Assembly: GCA_030998225.1 (NCBI GenBank)
Contig: JAPYXD010000704.1
Coordinates: forward strand, 12,338,001-12,402,000
DNA from: Diplolepis rosae
Lineage: Eukaryota; Arthropoda; Insecta; Hymenoptera; Diplolepididae
DNA: 64,000 nt
Direction: 5' to 3'
The translations under genes were made by a program, and so were the position numbers. Shown here piece after piece: positions 1-12,485 of this stretch. A model generated the notes under the pieces. It ran no database searches and was not told where the DNA came from. It worked only from the letters and a program-made list of their open reading frames with translations. How positions within the stretch are numbered: the first letter of the stretch is position 1; every line of letters starts with the position of its first letter.

Positions 1-623
1 CCCCTAAAGAAGAAATTACGCCTGTTATCGAAGCAACGTCTATAAATCCCAGTGCTCATCTTTTCGAGAAATCTTATCAGCGACAAATGAGAAGTTTAGT
101 ATCGCCGAAACCAGTAGTACCAGCGGAAGTTCCAGATACGATTGAAATTTCCAGCGAACAATTCTTCATTCGATACTTTAAAAACCTGAAACAAACTGTG
201 ATCACCTATTTATTCTCGAAACCGCTAATATGTTTTATCTTTGGAGAACAATTGGACAGCAAAGCTAGACACGTTTTATCCAAAGGTCAACCTATTGTAT
301 GGGCTGCAGATGCTATTTCATCCTTAGCTGTTGCTTCTCTTACAGAAGATCCTTATGGAATCGTACAAAAAGATTTGCCTGCGATTATTGAAGCTCTTTT
401 GAGCATTAAACAATCTCTTGATAAACTTCAGAAGACGAATATCCTGATGAGAAAGCCTGTAAGCAATGACAAAATACTTGGACAGTGTTTAACGTCATTA
501 CGCAGTGCAACTAGGCGCAGTATTTATAGGATTGTTACTACATTTAAAGACTTCATCGATGATTTAGGACTTGCACCAGGAAGCGTAGATCAGTTACAAC
601 CATTTTTCGTGTATCGTGAATAA
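1..623 (+). CDS. NDC1: Nucleoporin NDC1, last exon (5' partial)
   Basis: C-terminal part of NDC1 (TMEM48), a multi-pass membrane nucleoporin that anchors the nuclear pore complex in the pore membrane. The frame is open from base 3 to a TAA at 621-623, about 206 codons, so the exon continues to the left of the window. The match to animal NDC1 is clear in the C-terminal soluble domain: an ASLTEDPYGIVQKDLPAII stretch near bases 330-390, a spaced Leu/Lys helix, and IYRIVTTF near 520-545, ending in FVYRE where human NDC1 ends in FLEFKE. The transmembrane half lies outside the window. The ATG at base 87 is internal and not a start. Confidence 0.93.
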   Translation, partial: PKEEITPVIEATSINPSAHLFEKSYQRQMRSLVSPKPVVPAEVPDTIEISSEQFFIRYFKNLKQTVITYLFSKPLICFIFGEQLDSKARHVLSKGQPIVWAADAISSLAVASLTEDPYGIVQKDLPAIIEALLSIKQSLDKLQKTNILMRKPVSNDKILGQCLTSLRSATRRSIYRIVTTFKDFIDDLGLAPGSVDQLQPFFVYRE

Positions 624-973
624 GAGTTCGAAGTTAATTTTTAAAAGTGTATAATATTTTTGAAGACAGTTTCTAAAACTCTCTATGACCAGAACAATGT
701 ATTGTAAGAAGTATACTATTTTTTTACGAGTCATTTCGTATAAAATGTTTTTTTTTCTATTTGAACTATCCATATGTGAGAAATTATTATCGATTACGAT
801 TAAAGGAGCAAAAGGATCAGAAGAAGATTTTGGTGTTAATTTTTTGTTTAGCTTCATTCTTGAAGTAAATTATTTGCTTTAAGTTATGTCCATCTATCTT
901 TTAATGTTTTTCTTTCATATTAGGAAATTAAAAGATTTTACGTTATAAGTGAGAAATTGTGCTAATGTAACTA

Positions 974-979
974 AATAAA
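974..979 (+). other. Probable polyadenylation signal of NDC1
   Basis: AATAAA about 350 bases after the NDC1 stop, followed by T/GT-rich sequence. It would give a 3'UTR of roughly 370 bases. Confidence 0.45.
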
Positions 980-1203
980 GTCAAATCATTTATTCTTGAT
1001 TCATTTGTTTGATAATTATTGAAATTTTTAAAATAGCGTAATTTCAATTCATAAGCCAAGGCGAAGTTCCCGGTAAGGCGTCGGGCGTTACTTTCCCTTT
1101 ACCCCCACCACGAACCATGAGTTACCAACGTAACTCTGTTTACATGCGCAGACATCAAAACTAAACGTACGACGCAGGTCGCGGAGAATGAGAGGAATGA
1201 TGA

Positions 1204-1535
1204 GGAGTGGACGCCTTAAGGTCTTTACAGAATAAGACTTTAGAAACCGACGTAACATCCAAACCTAGGTTATTCTCTTCTCTTCCATACATAGGAAGAG
1301 AGACAAAGTTACAAGTTACCGACGTAACATCGACATGACATAGAGTTTACGTCGTGCGCGCGCATCTATTGCCAACTGCAGAATTTTTATCACGTTATTC
1401 CTGCAACGGGAATGCGAACGTGATACAAGTTCTGCAGTTGGCAATAGATGCGCGCGCACGACGTAAACTCTATGTCATGTCGATGTTACGTTGCTACGTC
1501 GGTTTCTAAAATCCTATTCTGTAAAGACCTTAACG
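1204..1535. mobile_element. Snap-back inverted-repeat element (MITE-like)
   Basis: Two long arms fold back on each other. The inner arms, 1319-1383 and 1430-1491, are almost perfectly complementary and contain a GC-rich GTGCGCGCGC core and TTGCCAACTGCAGAA at the loop side. The outer arms, about 1214-1252 and 1492-1533, pair again around GGTCTTTACAGAAT. The left arm carries an extra segment of about 65 bases (1253-1318), apparently a local duplication, since the motif CCGACGTAACATC occurs at both its ends. No transposase is present. The outer boundaries are uncertain and may reach about 1080 and 1620. Confidence 0.7.
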
Positions 1536-2745
1536 CGAACACTCGGTTTTATCTGCGTCGCCTTAGCGCGAGTCGAGTGTGTTTCAATTGCAGGTTTTGT
1601 CTGGTTTTGTTTTTTATTTTGTATTTGCAGATGATTTCGCGCCTTGTTATAAACTAAAGAGACCGCGAAATTCAAATTAATCGTTATACATATATGTTTT
1701 AATACATAAGTGTATGAGGAATTTTAAATTCTTTACACATTACTTTGTCCTGGAAATGGCAAAAGTAGAGATAAAAATTTAAAAAACAAAATAAAATGTA
1801 TCAAAAAATTCAATAAATGTTGCTGACCTTCGACATTTTTACTTCGGAGACACTGGCGTGACTGGCGCAACGCCAGACCAACGGCGGCTAAGTGCTGGCA
1901 ACAGTGCTTTTACTCCTTTATTAATTATCTATATAAGTTTTAGAACGCTATGTTATGGATTAAAAGGCGTATCCTTTTATAATGTTAAAGTGATAATAAT
2001 CTGTGTTCAATAAGTCTCAACATAATATTTATTCCGTTCTAATTGAGACGCACAGTTGACACACCAAGTAAGTTTACCGTTTACAAAGCAGAAATACTTT
2101 TATTTTCCTAAGCAAATAATAGCTTATTCAAATACCATCTGATCATAAATATTATACGCATATTTAAAGCGTGTTATTTTTTCAAAATATTCCAGCTTTT
2201 AAAATGATTTAAAGATTTTAAAGCAGAAAGGTTAGGATGTTGTTGATGACATAACCTCAAAATAACAATTTCAAAATGTCAAAATCAACAAAATCTTGTT
2301 ACAAAAATTTATTTGACCTTTTTTACTGATAAGATATTAAACAAATACATGTTTTTCATTTAATTCATATTTTACAAGTATTGTAGAACACTATTCAATT
2401 TCTGTAGTACAATTATATATTGTACTGTTGGTGTTTTCCTAACTTCCCGCTGGATACCTATATGAATTTAAAAATATTGTTGAAGAGTTAACTTCGAAGA
2501 ACCATTCCTTTTTTTTCATAGAATAAACATGTTGTTAACATTTTCAAAAAATTGAGTCAAAAATACTTTAATTATATTATATAACCTAACTAGTAAAGGA
2601 TAAAATAATAGTTATTCTGAAATTTCATTGAAATCTTTATAGGGTTATCAATTAAAATTTTAATAAATTAATTATAAATTTTAAACTTGAAGAAAAAAAG
2701 TTTAAAATAAATTATTTAAAATTTGAAACTATTTTTTACAAGATA
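1536..2745. other. Intergenic DNA between NDC1 and the DUF4806 gene
   Basis: AT-rich, with no coding exon recognised. A GC-richer patch with TGGCG/CGCCA palindromes lies around 1850-1905. The last few hundred bases are the likely promoter and 5'UTR of the gene at 2746, but I see no clear core promoter motif. Confidence 0.5.
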
Positions 2746-4373
2746 ATGGAATTGGGAAGGTTGACAGACTCAAATAAGGAAGAAATGGAACTGGATGATT
2801 CGACGACACATGTTATAATTCAGTTTAGTGTGGGTGTATCTCTAGAACGAGTTATTCGTCTTGTTCCACGTTTATGGGTTGCAAAGACAGATGGGAAATG
2901 GGTTTGCTTATATCCACAAAAAAAGTACAATGCTTTTATAGTGGAATGGGTGAAAAAGTGCGTGCCACCTCGAGCAGATTTTGACCGATATGAAGTTAAA
3001 GTTTTGAAAGAAGCAAGTATGTTATTCATTTTATTATATAGTCATAATTTTTATCTGATTAAACAAATCCTCTGCTAATTCCTTTCTAATAATCAAATTT
3101 ATCCTCTAGCAAGTTTTTCACAAGGAGAAAGGAAACTAAGCAGAGTTTTTGAAATCGAAAATACTGATAATTCGTCAGATTGCTTTGCAAATGAAAATAA
3201 CCATAGAAAAAAGAAGTCTCGACATTCTGAACATGAAGAATCTAATGAAGCATTGTTTAACGAAGGTATTAATACTCTAATATAATTTTATGTCCAAGCT
3301 TTAATATCTTTGCAGAGTTGAATGAACAATAAATATAATCTTAATTTTCTTTTAACGTGCAGATAACTCAGTTCATAGTCCAATGATGGTTACACCTGAC
3401 TTTACTGGTAGCATAAGCAAAAAGGAAATTGTAGAGACAAGTGGAAAGAATAGTAATGGTAACAGTAAATTTAAAAGTTATTTTTTATGTTCAACTTAGT
3501 AATCCAATAATAAAATGTTCATTTTTTTCGTAATTTTAAAGAGACAGCTGAAGAATATTTGGATAAAAAATTGCAACACATTGAAGATCGTATAATGAAT
3601 AAACTCGAATCAATGAAAAGAAGTATTTTATATGAAATAAATAAAAAAACTGATGAAATACTTAATATAATAACTTGTAATTCGGAGTCTGCTATCTTGG
3701 AAGCTAACGATGCAAGTAATTCGATGGGTATCAAACTGCCCGTCGAAAACATGGAACAGTTTGCTAAACTTAGCCGGACTATCACCGAAGATAGTGAAAA
3801 GGAGAAAAGTATGGTAAGGGGAATTCAAGTCAATTTATTTTGTTTGTATTCTGCTTAAAAGTTGATTACTAGTATAAAATAAAAAGCTTATCCATGAAAA
3901 TTTGTCAAACTCTAAATCTCAAATTTCACTTTCTAGAAGATAATTTTGTATAGAGCTCAGCGAGGAAGTAATAATCTTAAAAGCAGTCTTTCTAAAATGC
4001 TTGGATCGACAATGACGAAAGCAGTACAATTGAAGTTTAGCGGGCAGGGACGAAAAGTCAAAGGCAAAGGGAAGGAAAATTTCAGTGCCACTCCTTTATT
4101 TCATTGCATAGATGGTAAGTTAAAATTTTCCTAATTATTTACTGCGTTTGATGAACTTCTTTATTAATAATATCTTATATTCTTCTTCCAGACGTCTTGA
4201 GTAGCATTTTTCCAGAAATCGGCAAGGCTGAAATTCTTTCGGCGACTACTAGATGGTTTTCCGGAGCTGCGGACAGAGAGGGTGGTAAGAAATTGAGGTC
4301 CATGGACACACATATTCTGCCAAAAACTGAACCAATTGATGATTCGTTAGCACAGGCTTGGAGCTTTTCATAA
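2746..4373 (+). CDS. DUF4806 domain protein, six exons, 384 aa
   Basis: Exons 2746-3016, 3110-3265, 3363-3458, 3542-3813, 3937-4114 and 4192-4373 join with GT-AG borders and consistent phase into 384 codons plus stop. The N-terminal part (residues about 20-85) is a compact domain with the WVAKTDGKW...YP...WVKKCVPP pattern that often precedes DUF4806 in arthropod proteins. Residues about 90-175 are charged and basic (RKKKSRH), and 176-235 look coiled-coil. Residues about 238-345 form the DUF4806 domain: an IKLPVENMEQF opening, then a hydrophobic helical stretch, FSATPLF, and a C-terminal ATTRWFSGA segment. This insect family is expanded and its function is unknown. The family call rests on remembered motif layout; the exon structure is firm. 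Confidence 0.78.
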
Positions 4374-7300
4374 AATTACTTCGTATTGTAACATTGTTTA
4401 GGTATATTTATATATATATATACATTGTGTCAGCAGGCTTACGTTGGGTTGTTATTACCCTGTCTAAGAAGAAATATCCTCTATCTGTTTTTTTACTTTT
4501 TCTCAATTTATAATTGCAATATTTTCAAGAGATTACATAATTAAATCTCTTCTTCAACAGAATATTAAAAAAAGGGGGTCCTGAAGGCACAGATTTTTAT
4601 TTTTAGATTTCTTTAATTTTTAAAATATTTTAAAAGTAAAATAATAATTTTTTGCGAAATCGAAGAGGGGAAATGTTAAAGAGCATGATTTTATTCCTAA
4701 AAATAAATACGTTAGAAAGAATGTAATACAAGAGCAGCTTTTAAACAGTATAGTTACACAAACAAATGTTTTAATGATTCGACGAATACACTTCTTATAT
4801 TAAAATAATTTCTACTATAAATTATATAATAGTAATTGATGATGGTGTGCGTCCCGACCCATTGATAAGCACTTGAGCAGCAGGAGACATGGTAATTCTA
4901 GTCCAGTCTAGTCACTCCTGCGGCACTAGTACTTAGGAACAGGACAGGATGTCAAAATTTGTTGAAGTAACTGTCGATCCCTTGAAGTTCAATTTTCAAG
5001 CCAAAGTTCTACCCTATTATCTGTAAAGTAATTTGAATTTCATTAAATATGACAGTTATAAAAGACTAAAACTAATCCGAGTCTTATTAAAAAATGAACA
5101 AATTAATTTTGTCAACTATAGTAGCTAATGAAAAAATGACACACATTGAGTTTTGCAGGAATTAGTAACCAGTTAACGAAATAAAGGAAATCCTAATAAA
5201 AGAGCCACTCCTACGCATTTGCCAATTTAGAACAAGGTATTAAGCAATTGACAAGAGAATTTGTTAAGTATCATAGGCTAGTGTCACAATTATAGAACGT
5301 GTAAGTCATAACATTTTTAATCAAATCTCAAGTTCAACAAAAGGTACTAAAATTCTAAAAATTAGTGAATATGCATTTTAAAATCTTAGAAAATTCTTCT
5401 GCTTTCAAAGCATTAAAAAAATTTTATATTGATTTTTTCTTGTAGTTAATGTGTTAAAATAGCTTGAAAAATATTCCGATTTTCATTATCAATCAATGAG
5501 TTGAAGCTGAAAACACTCAAAATTTTTACCAGGATATACTTCACACAGAGTTATACCGCAAGCAGGCAATGACGAACAGTGGCCCTCATTGAACTGACCT
5601 CGGGAAGTCATTAAATCAGCCTACTGCTACCAGATTATCTCTCTCTCACACATACACTCTTTCTATCTTCTCTCTTATTTTCCTCTTTCCATCTTGGTCA
5701 ATTTACCGCCTAATACAGTAGAACGTTTGCAGCTCTGCTCCCGTTTCATTGAAATCTACTTTATCAAGATTCTACTCTAAATTCAGACGCAAACAGAAGT
5801 AAGACGAAGAAAAAAATATTTCAAGACTGATTGCAGAAAACAGGAGATTCTTAGATCTTGAACATCACATTTTCGCTTTACTTGTAGCATCAGTTTTATT
5901 TCAATACCTACATGTATAATCAAAAAATAGCTTAAAATTTATAAATGTATTTTACTTGTAGAAGCTTTCATTTATAGAATTTAAAAATTCCAAGTGATTG
6001 ATTTAGTAGTATGTAGATGGAATATTTGAAACTAAAATTGTTTTAAATAAAAAATTTAGCCAACATTTTTAAAAATGATTAGAAGATTTTATCTATTCAA
6101 AGGGCAAGATTTTGATGTCTTGACTTGACAAAATCGAAATAGTATCTTACAATGATCTCACATTACTGTTGAGAGTAAGATCTCAGCTTGATTTGATTAT
6201 TCACTAAAACCGTCTGATATTACTTGACCTAAAAGTCGATTAACTTCTTCATCGTGACTGATAGATATCATACAGGAAGCAAAATCAGTTCCACAATGTT
6301 TTTCCCATGTCGAAGTTTAATTATAGATTGTATATCTTTCGTAACTAATTTTATACTCCTAGTAGGTATTTTATATATCAAAATCTATATTTATTTTTTA
6401 ATTTTTTGTGTCTTCCCATTTTTATTGTTTACTTAAATTTCTATCTTTGCTCTTTATTTCTGTAAACATCACCTTCACTTTTGTTGCAGTTTCTTTCGAA
6501 ATTTATTATTCTGAAGGCAGAGCACTTTCAAAGTCTTCTTATTAAATTATCACCATTTTCATAATGTCTTCTAATTTTGTTTACATTTTTTCAATAATAA
6601 GGATAAAAGGTGTATAGGCACAATTCAAGGAAAAGTCTTGAATGAGACTCTCTGTTCACTTGAAACTTCTTAGGACGATTCAAACATCTTACAAGTACAA
6701 ACATAAAACGACTTTCAGGAAGAAGGGCAAGGTATAATTTGAGTTGATATGGAGTTTAAGTTAGATAATATCATTTTTATACTTTTACAGACAATAAAGT
6801 CGAGCCTGTAGAAGAGACCTGGAAAGCTGATATTTCAGAATTGAAGATCAAGAGCAGGAAAGTGGTGTGCAAACAATTAAGTCTTTGAATTCCAGAGGAG
6901 TGTGTCAATAGTCCCCTTTGTCCTGTTTTATAACGTGATTATAGGATATGAAGCGTATCAAATGATTCAACCCTTTTTAATCGACACACCCAAAACAGGT
7001 AACAGCTAATGTAATTTTAATATTTAATTGGAGTCTTTTCTAATATTTTACTTATCTTATACATTAGGATTCGAATTTCACTTTCTCATTTTCCATATTG
7101 TATGTTATATTTGATTTTAAACCGAATACAAATTTTAAAAGTAAAATTTATTCAGTATATACATGTATGACAAGTATTTCTGGAATTCAATAAGGGGTAG
7201 CCAAATTTACAGTAAGCTTGGTTTATAGTGACCTCCTTGAGTGATGCCACTTGAAATAATTTCATGCTTCTATTTCAGACGAGAGTCAGCACCACGAGTG

Positions 7301-7507
7301 GAGAGATTTTTAACGATCGGAGAGTCCATTGGCTTTTCATTGCCCCGAAATTAATTGCTTATCCATGAAAGCAGAAATTTGCTAAAGCCTAATCAATCAA
7401 AACGCAGAGCTTTGGTACGATTAAGGTAAGAGAAACATATATATACATATTTTTTTACAACTGCTACAAAAAAATCTGACACTGTTTCTCAAAAATAAAT
7501 TGCCGCA
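4374..7507. other. Gene-free AT-rich DNA
   Basis: This starts with the DUF4806 gene 3'UTR; a possible AATAAA lies at 4702-4707. GC-richer, non-repetitive patches occur at 4850-4950 and 5560-5780, the latter with a CT-rich run. A short open stretch behind a good splice acceptor at 6792-6889 is discussed in the findings. No gene is supported. Confidence 0.4.
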
Positions 7508-8699
7508 TTTAAAGTAGTTTTCATCCACGAAAATTAGACCTTAGGCAAAAATAGATGATTTTGCTTTCAAGAATAGCAATATTATTATTGAAGGGCTAAT
7601 TTGAAAGAGAAAAGATTGTTTTCCATGAAAAAAAGTTGAAACACAGAAAAATAATTTTATTAATAAATTTTATTTTTGCCCCAACTTTTTTTCTTATTGC
7701 TTCTTACCAAATTTTAAAAAATCATGCAATTCTAATAAATCACGAATCACTTTTAAGGAAAAGATTCTCTACAACTTAACCGCTTCCAATTTTTGAAAAT
7801 AAATTCTTTAATGGCTAAAACCATTTTAAAAAAATTTCAATACGAAATTTTTATAAACAAATTGCTAAATTTGATAATAATTGATTCATTTTCAAAAATT
7901 TGAAACGGTCAAGTTGTAGAGAATCTTTTCTTTGAAAAAGTAATTCGTGATTTATTAGAATCGCATAATTTTTTAACATTTGGTAAGAAGCAATAATTCA
8001 AATTTGTAGGTCTTTATGTATTCAATAATATTGTATCATAACGTTTTTTCGTATCTCGTATAATTTAACTGGAAAATGGAATTTTGATATTGACTTTTTT
8101 CGAATTTGAATATGCTGTAACATTTCTAATTTTGATATAATCAAAAAATGTTATTAGGATAATTTGTAGAGATTTATGAGCACTATCAAAAACCAGGATT
8201 GGAATTTTTGATTTTTTCAAAAAATTATTTTCAAAAACACAAAAGTAGTGCTCAATCCCTCAATTTTGATTGGATGTGGCTGGTTAACGAACTTGTCCTT
8301 ACTTTTTCGGCTCCGATAAAGTGTACCAAAGCTCAATTCAATCTCATAATTCTATCGAGAGTTATGCCGCACACGACCTACAGACAGACAGACAGACAGA
8401 CACTTTCGTAAAAACCATTTTTTCTGACTCAGGGGGTCTCAAAACGTAAAGATTTGATGAAAATTTCGAAAGTCATTTTTCACATAAAACCAATACCTTC
8501 TCATCCATGATGAGAATGTAAAAAGTTGAGGCAAAAATAAAATTTATTAATAAAATTATTTTTCTGTGTTTCAAATTTTTTTCATGGAAATTTATCTTTT
8601 CACTTTCAAAATAGCCCTTCAATAATAATATCGCTATTTTTGAAAGCAAAATTATCTATTTTTGCCTGAGGTCTAATTTTCGTGGATCATCTACCTTAA
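7508..8699. mobile_element. Long inverted-repeat element with internal insert
   Basis: The terminal arms begin at TTTAAAGTAG and end at CTACCTTAAA. The arm sequences 7530-7700 and 8520-8690 are reverse complements of each other, with shared blocks such as GAAACACAGAAAAATAATTT and GAAGGGCTA. A second inner inverted repeat lies at about 7735-7990. Unlike the compact copy at 19095-19740, this copy carries roughly 530 extra bases (about 7990-8520) with a (CAGA)n tract at 8382-8402. There is no transposase ORF, so it looks non-autonomous. Confidence 0.75.
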
Positions 8700-11600
8700 A
8701 TATACTTGTATTTTTGAGAACGAGAATATTTAAAGAATATATTTAATCGTTTGCAAAGTTTTTTCTGGAGTTTAATTTCAATATTGAATTTTAAATATTG
8801 ATTCGCAACTCGTCTGTTGAACTGAGAAATTAAAACTCAATCTAAAGAAGATTATCGAAGTATAATGCACAGTGGATTTCACAGATTAACCTGCATGCAT
8901 AATACATATTGCATGTAAGTTTCTTTCTATCTAAGTTCCCCAGTTTTGTGCCATTATTTCATCATGTACGGTTGTTAATCGCATGAGAGATTTGACTTAA
9001 GATTGCAACGTTTTATTTTAACAACAAGAATTAAAAACTTGTACTGTCTTCATTAGATTTAAAAGTATTAATAAACATATACAACATGTTTTGGAAAAAT
9101 AAATCAGAAATTCAATTTTTAGTTGCAGAAAAAACGCTGATGTAAACTTCTGTTAGGTCATAAGAGAAGAACTCCAATTAACACTAATTTTAGCTAATGC
9201 GACTTTCTCTCAAACTCTTGTAGTTTGTCTTCTTAATACCAAAATGCCTTGTCTCAGTATTTACCAAATTAATTTAAAAAAATGAATTTCAAAACTAGTT
9301 CTATAAACAAAATTTTAAAGAAAACTATAGTTTATAATTTGGACATTTTCAATCTTGAAAAATTAATTAAAATTGCGATTATTATATCTTCAACTGTAGT
9401 TAATAATTTTAATTTGTGTTTTTTTATTAACTTCAATATATAATTTTGTTGCAAAATTTCTAAACTAACGTGAATGTTAGTTTCTTGATTTTTTATTCAT
9501 TAAAATCATATAGTTGATCTATGTAGCGAATTAATTTCGCGAGATGAGCTAATTTTAAGGCTCCTTGACCGAAAAGCATATCTACACGTGCAACTTTAAC
9601 GTCTTTATATTGCTGTAATACCAGAATTTTATGTCCAGATGTTTTCAATGTTAGAGTTCAACCTAACACATTAGACTTCAGTGAAGATAGAATAGGACAG
9701 TAGATGACTTGTTATCGCGAATCGCGAAAGATTCAATTTTTGAAACGATAGCAAATTCTAAAAAAAACTACATTTTTATAATTCTTGTGCTTGTTGGAAG
9801 ATGAAAAATGTTCAATTATCGGAAAATATTACTTTGTTTTTTTATTAACGTATCAAATTAATATTTAAAGAATTTGAAAATCTTTCTGTGGAAAAAAGAC
9901 GCTTTCGAATGTAAATAAATAATTAATAAAAGCTTTACACTAAGTAAATGAATTCGAATTCAGTAGGTGAGCTAAAATTTTCCTTAAGATACAGTTTTAT
10001 TATCAGAAAAACTCTGTATTTTTTAAACTCTGTATTCACAACAACCTTTTTGCCTTTTGCACTTGTTCTCATTACTATCGAGAGTGGGAGGTCAAGAAGT
10101 CATTTAGTTGATAAGAAGCTCATGAAGCCAAGAAAGAAAGTCAGTGGATTTTCAGAATAATACAGCTTTATTCATAAAATACTATAGAGTTTCCAATTGT
10201 TAACATATATTTCTAACTAATTATGTATAAGTTAAACTGAGAAAACCTCAAAATACCTACTGAATCACATTTTTTTATAAATTTATAATTTTTACTTGCT
10301 GAGAAAATTTTGATTCGAATGCCAAACGGCTTAATTCTTAAACGTTAAATTGGAAAAAATGAATTAATGAAAAATGCATTGCTATTGCTATTATTTAAAA
10401 AATATTTGAAGAATTCAATTTATTTCCAAAAGAATCCTTTCCTGATCTGTAAAAAATTGTCGAAGCTTCGATTTTTATTCGGGACTTGTTATCATTAAGG
10501 CTACATATACTGATAGTTCAATGAACAATGAATATAATCGGAAATATCCAAGATATCTCACATATTCACTTATATACCGTTCATATATTGATACAATCAT
10601 CATACTGATAAAACTATACTATGTTTATATAAACGTCTTTTCAGTATAAAATCCTCTCTTACGTTTGTGCATGCTTACAGTTGAACTTTTTTGGAGCAGA
10701 TTTTGTTTTAATTTTTTCAAACTCAAAAGAATTATTAAATTTATACTTTTCTCTTCAAGTTTTAGAAATTACGAGCATCATGAAAAGTTAAATTTTATCT
10801 GATTTTTGGAAATACATTTTACCCTGGGATATTTCTTCTGTATTCTATGAGAAATAAAACCTTTAAATTAAAACTCAACAACAGTATAAAAATTATATAT
10901 TTACAAATATTATTAGTTTCGAATTTGATGCGGTTTCTTTCAACTTTAGTAAGTTTCTTTTTGCACGTTGAGAATTTACGACTTTTCTTTAAAGTATAAC
11001 TTGAACTTCGAAAGCTCATGGTTTCAAGAGATGATTGTGATTAAGATTATGTTCATTGTGAAATTTAATTACAAATATTTGAAATAAAACCCCAGGTGGA
11101 ACGTTACCGAAAAGAAAAAAAAGGATTAAAAAATATACGTAAATATCATGAAATCTTTGTAAAATTGAGTCTTGAGACATTAAAATAGAAATAATTAACT
11201 CGAGAAATAGAAGTTTTTTTCTTCAAAGCTCCTGATTGAAATAAATTTTGTTTTTTTCTAATTCTAAAATTAAATTTTTAGAAAGTTTTCTACTTTTGAA
11301 TAAATGTAAACATTAAAATTGTCTAATATCATCTTGTGGTTACATAGCAGCAGATTTTTTACCTCATGAACTTCCCCAAGATTGCGATATAAATAAAGCT
11401 CGATAAAAGTAATATCTCCCCCTTCTTACTGTCGCGTATTGTTATTATTATAAAATTATAAAATTAGAAGGAGATCCTCTAGTCAACATCTAGACTGAAA
11501 TACTCTAAAATCATTTCTCATTATCAATCTTTTCATTGCATTGAAGTTATTTTATATGATTACACTCTTGTGTTAACTTTTATCCCAAACATTAGTCATA

Positions 11601-12282
11601 GAATTTATTATGTTTGAATACATTTAATTTCAATCTATTATTATTTTGAATAAAACTTTAACTAAAATTTGCAATTCAAATTTTCAGGTCCGTTCAAGAA
11701 GTAGTTAAGAAGAATAATTGGGCAAGGAAAAGAATAATCTTAAAAATATAATGGAAGCCCTTTCATCCTAATTTGGGTTCAAATATTCAAAGAAGTTCAA
11801 CTCAGTTAATTGTGGATTAAAATGTGACTTGAATTTTAAATTCGACCCATGGATTCGGTTTGGAACATGTCCTTCGTCTGTTACTAAACCACTCTTCCCA
11901 AAGAATCACACGTTGCCTTTTCCTTCCAATCAGACGATGAAAAAAGAGATTAGAGGGGGCCACAGAAATGATCGTGACACCGGATAGCTCTACTACTCAA
12001 ATATTTTTGCCTTAGCAGACTAAAGATGAAACCGGAGGTCTTACTCTTACCCTTCCTGGCACCACAATCTTACACTTACTACCGTAACTTTTTGCACAAT
12101 TTTATGCTTCCGAAATAGTTTTCATGGACCATTTGATGTCCACGAGTTTTAAATTTTATGCATACACTGACGCTTGTAAAAAATATCAAAACTTTTATAC
12201 ACATTAGGTAAGAAAAACTTTATAATTACTTTGAGACCATTGAATCAGCATATTATTCTTTAGTATAACTGTTCGATTTTAT
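8700..12282. other. Gene-free AT-rich DNA
   Basis: No coding exon, RNA gene or repeat family recognised. Short ORFs here have the A/T-driven composition expected by chance. A plausible splice acceptor near 11687 has no coding sequence behind it. Confidence 0.4.
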
Positions 12283-12350
12283 AAAAGTACAATTCAAAAT
12301 TTCAAGGATTCGAACGGTTTCGAATTCTTGAAATTTTGAATTGTACTTTT
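12283..12350. repeat. Perfect 23-bp inverted repeat hairpin
   Basis: Arms 12283-12305 and 12328-12350 are exact reverse complements. The 22-base spacer is itself mostly self-complementary, so nearly the whole 68 bases can form one hairpin. A second copy of the spacer plus right arm follows at about 12387-12430. Confidence 0.8.
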
Positions 12351-12485
12351 GTTTGGTCCAAATATGGACGTTTTTTTTTGTAATTTGAGGATTCGAACGG
12401 TTTTGAATTCTTGAAATTTTGAATTGTAATTTTTTTCGGACGTTGAGGGGAATTTGAGGTTGTAGTGATACGGATTCGAATTCAA

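Noticed and set aside
8199..8411. Plus-strand ORF of 70 codons ending in a Tyr-Arg-Gln-Thr-Asp repeat
   Set aside because: It lies inside the insert of the hairpin element, and its end is the (CAGA)n microsatellite. No gene context.
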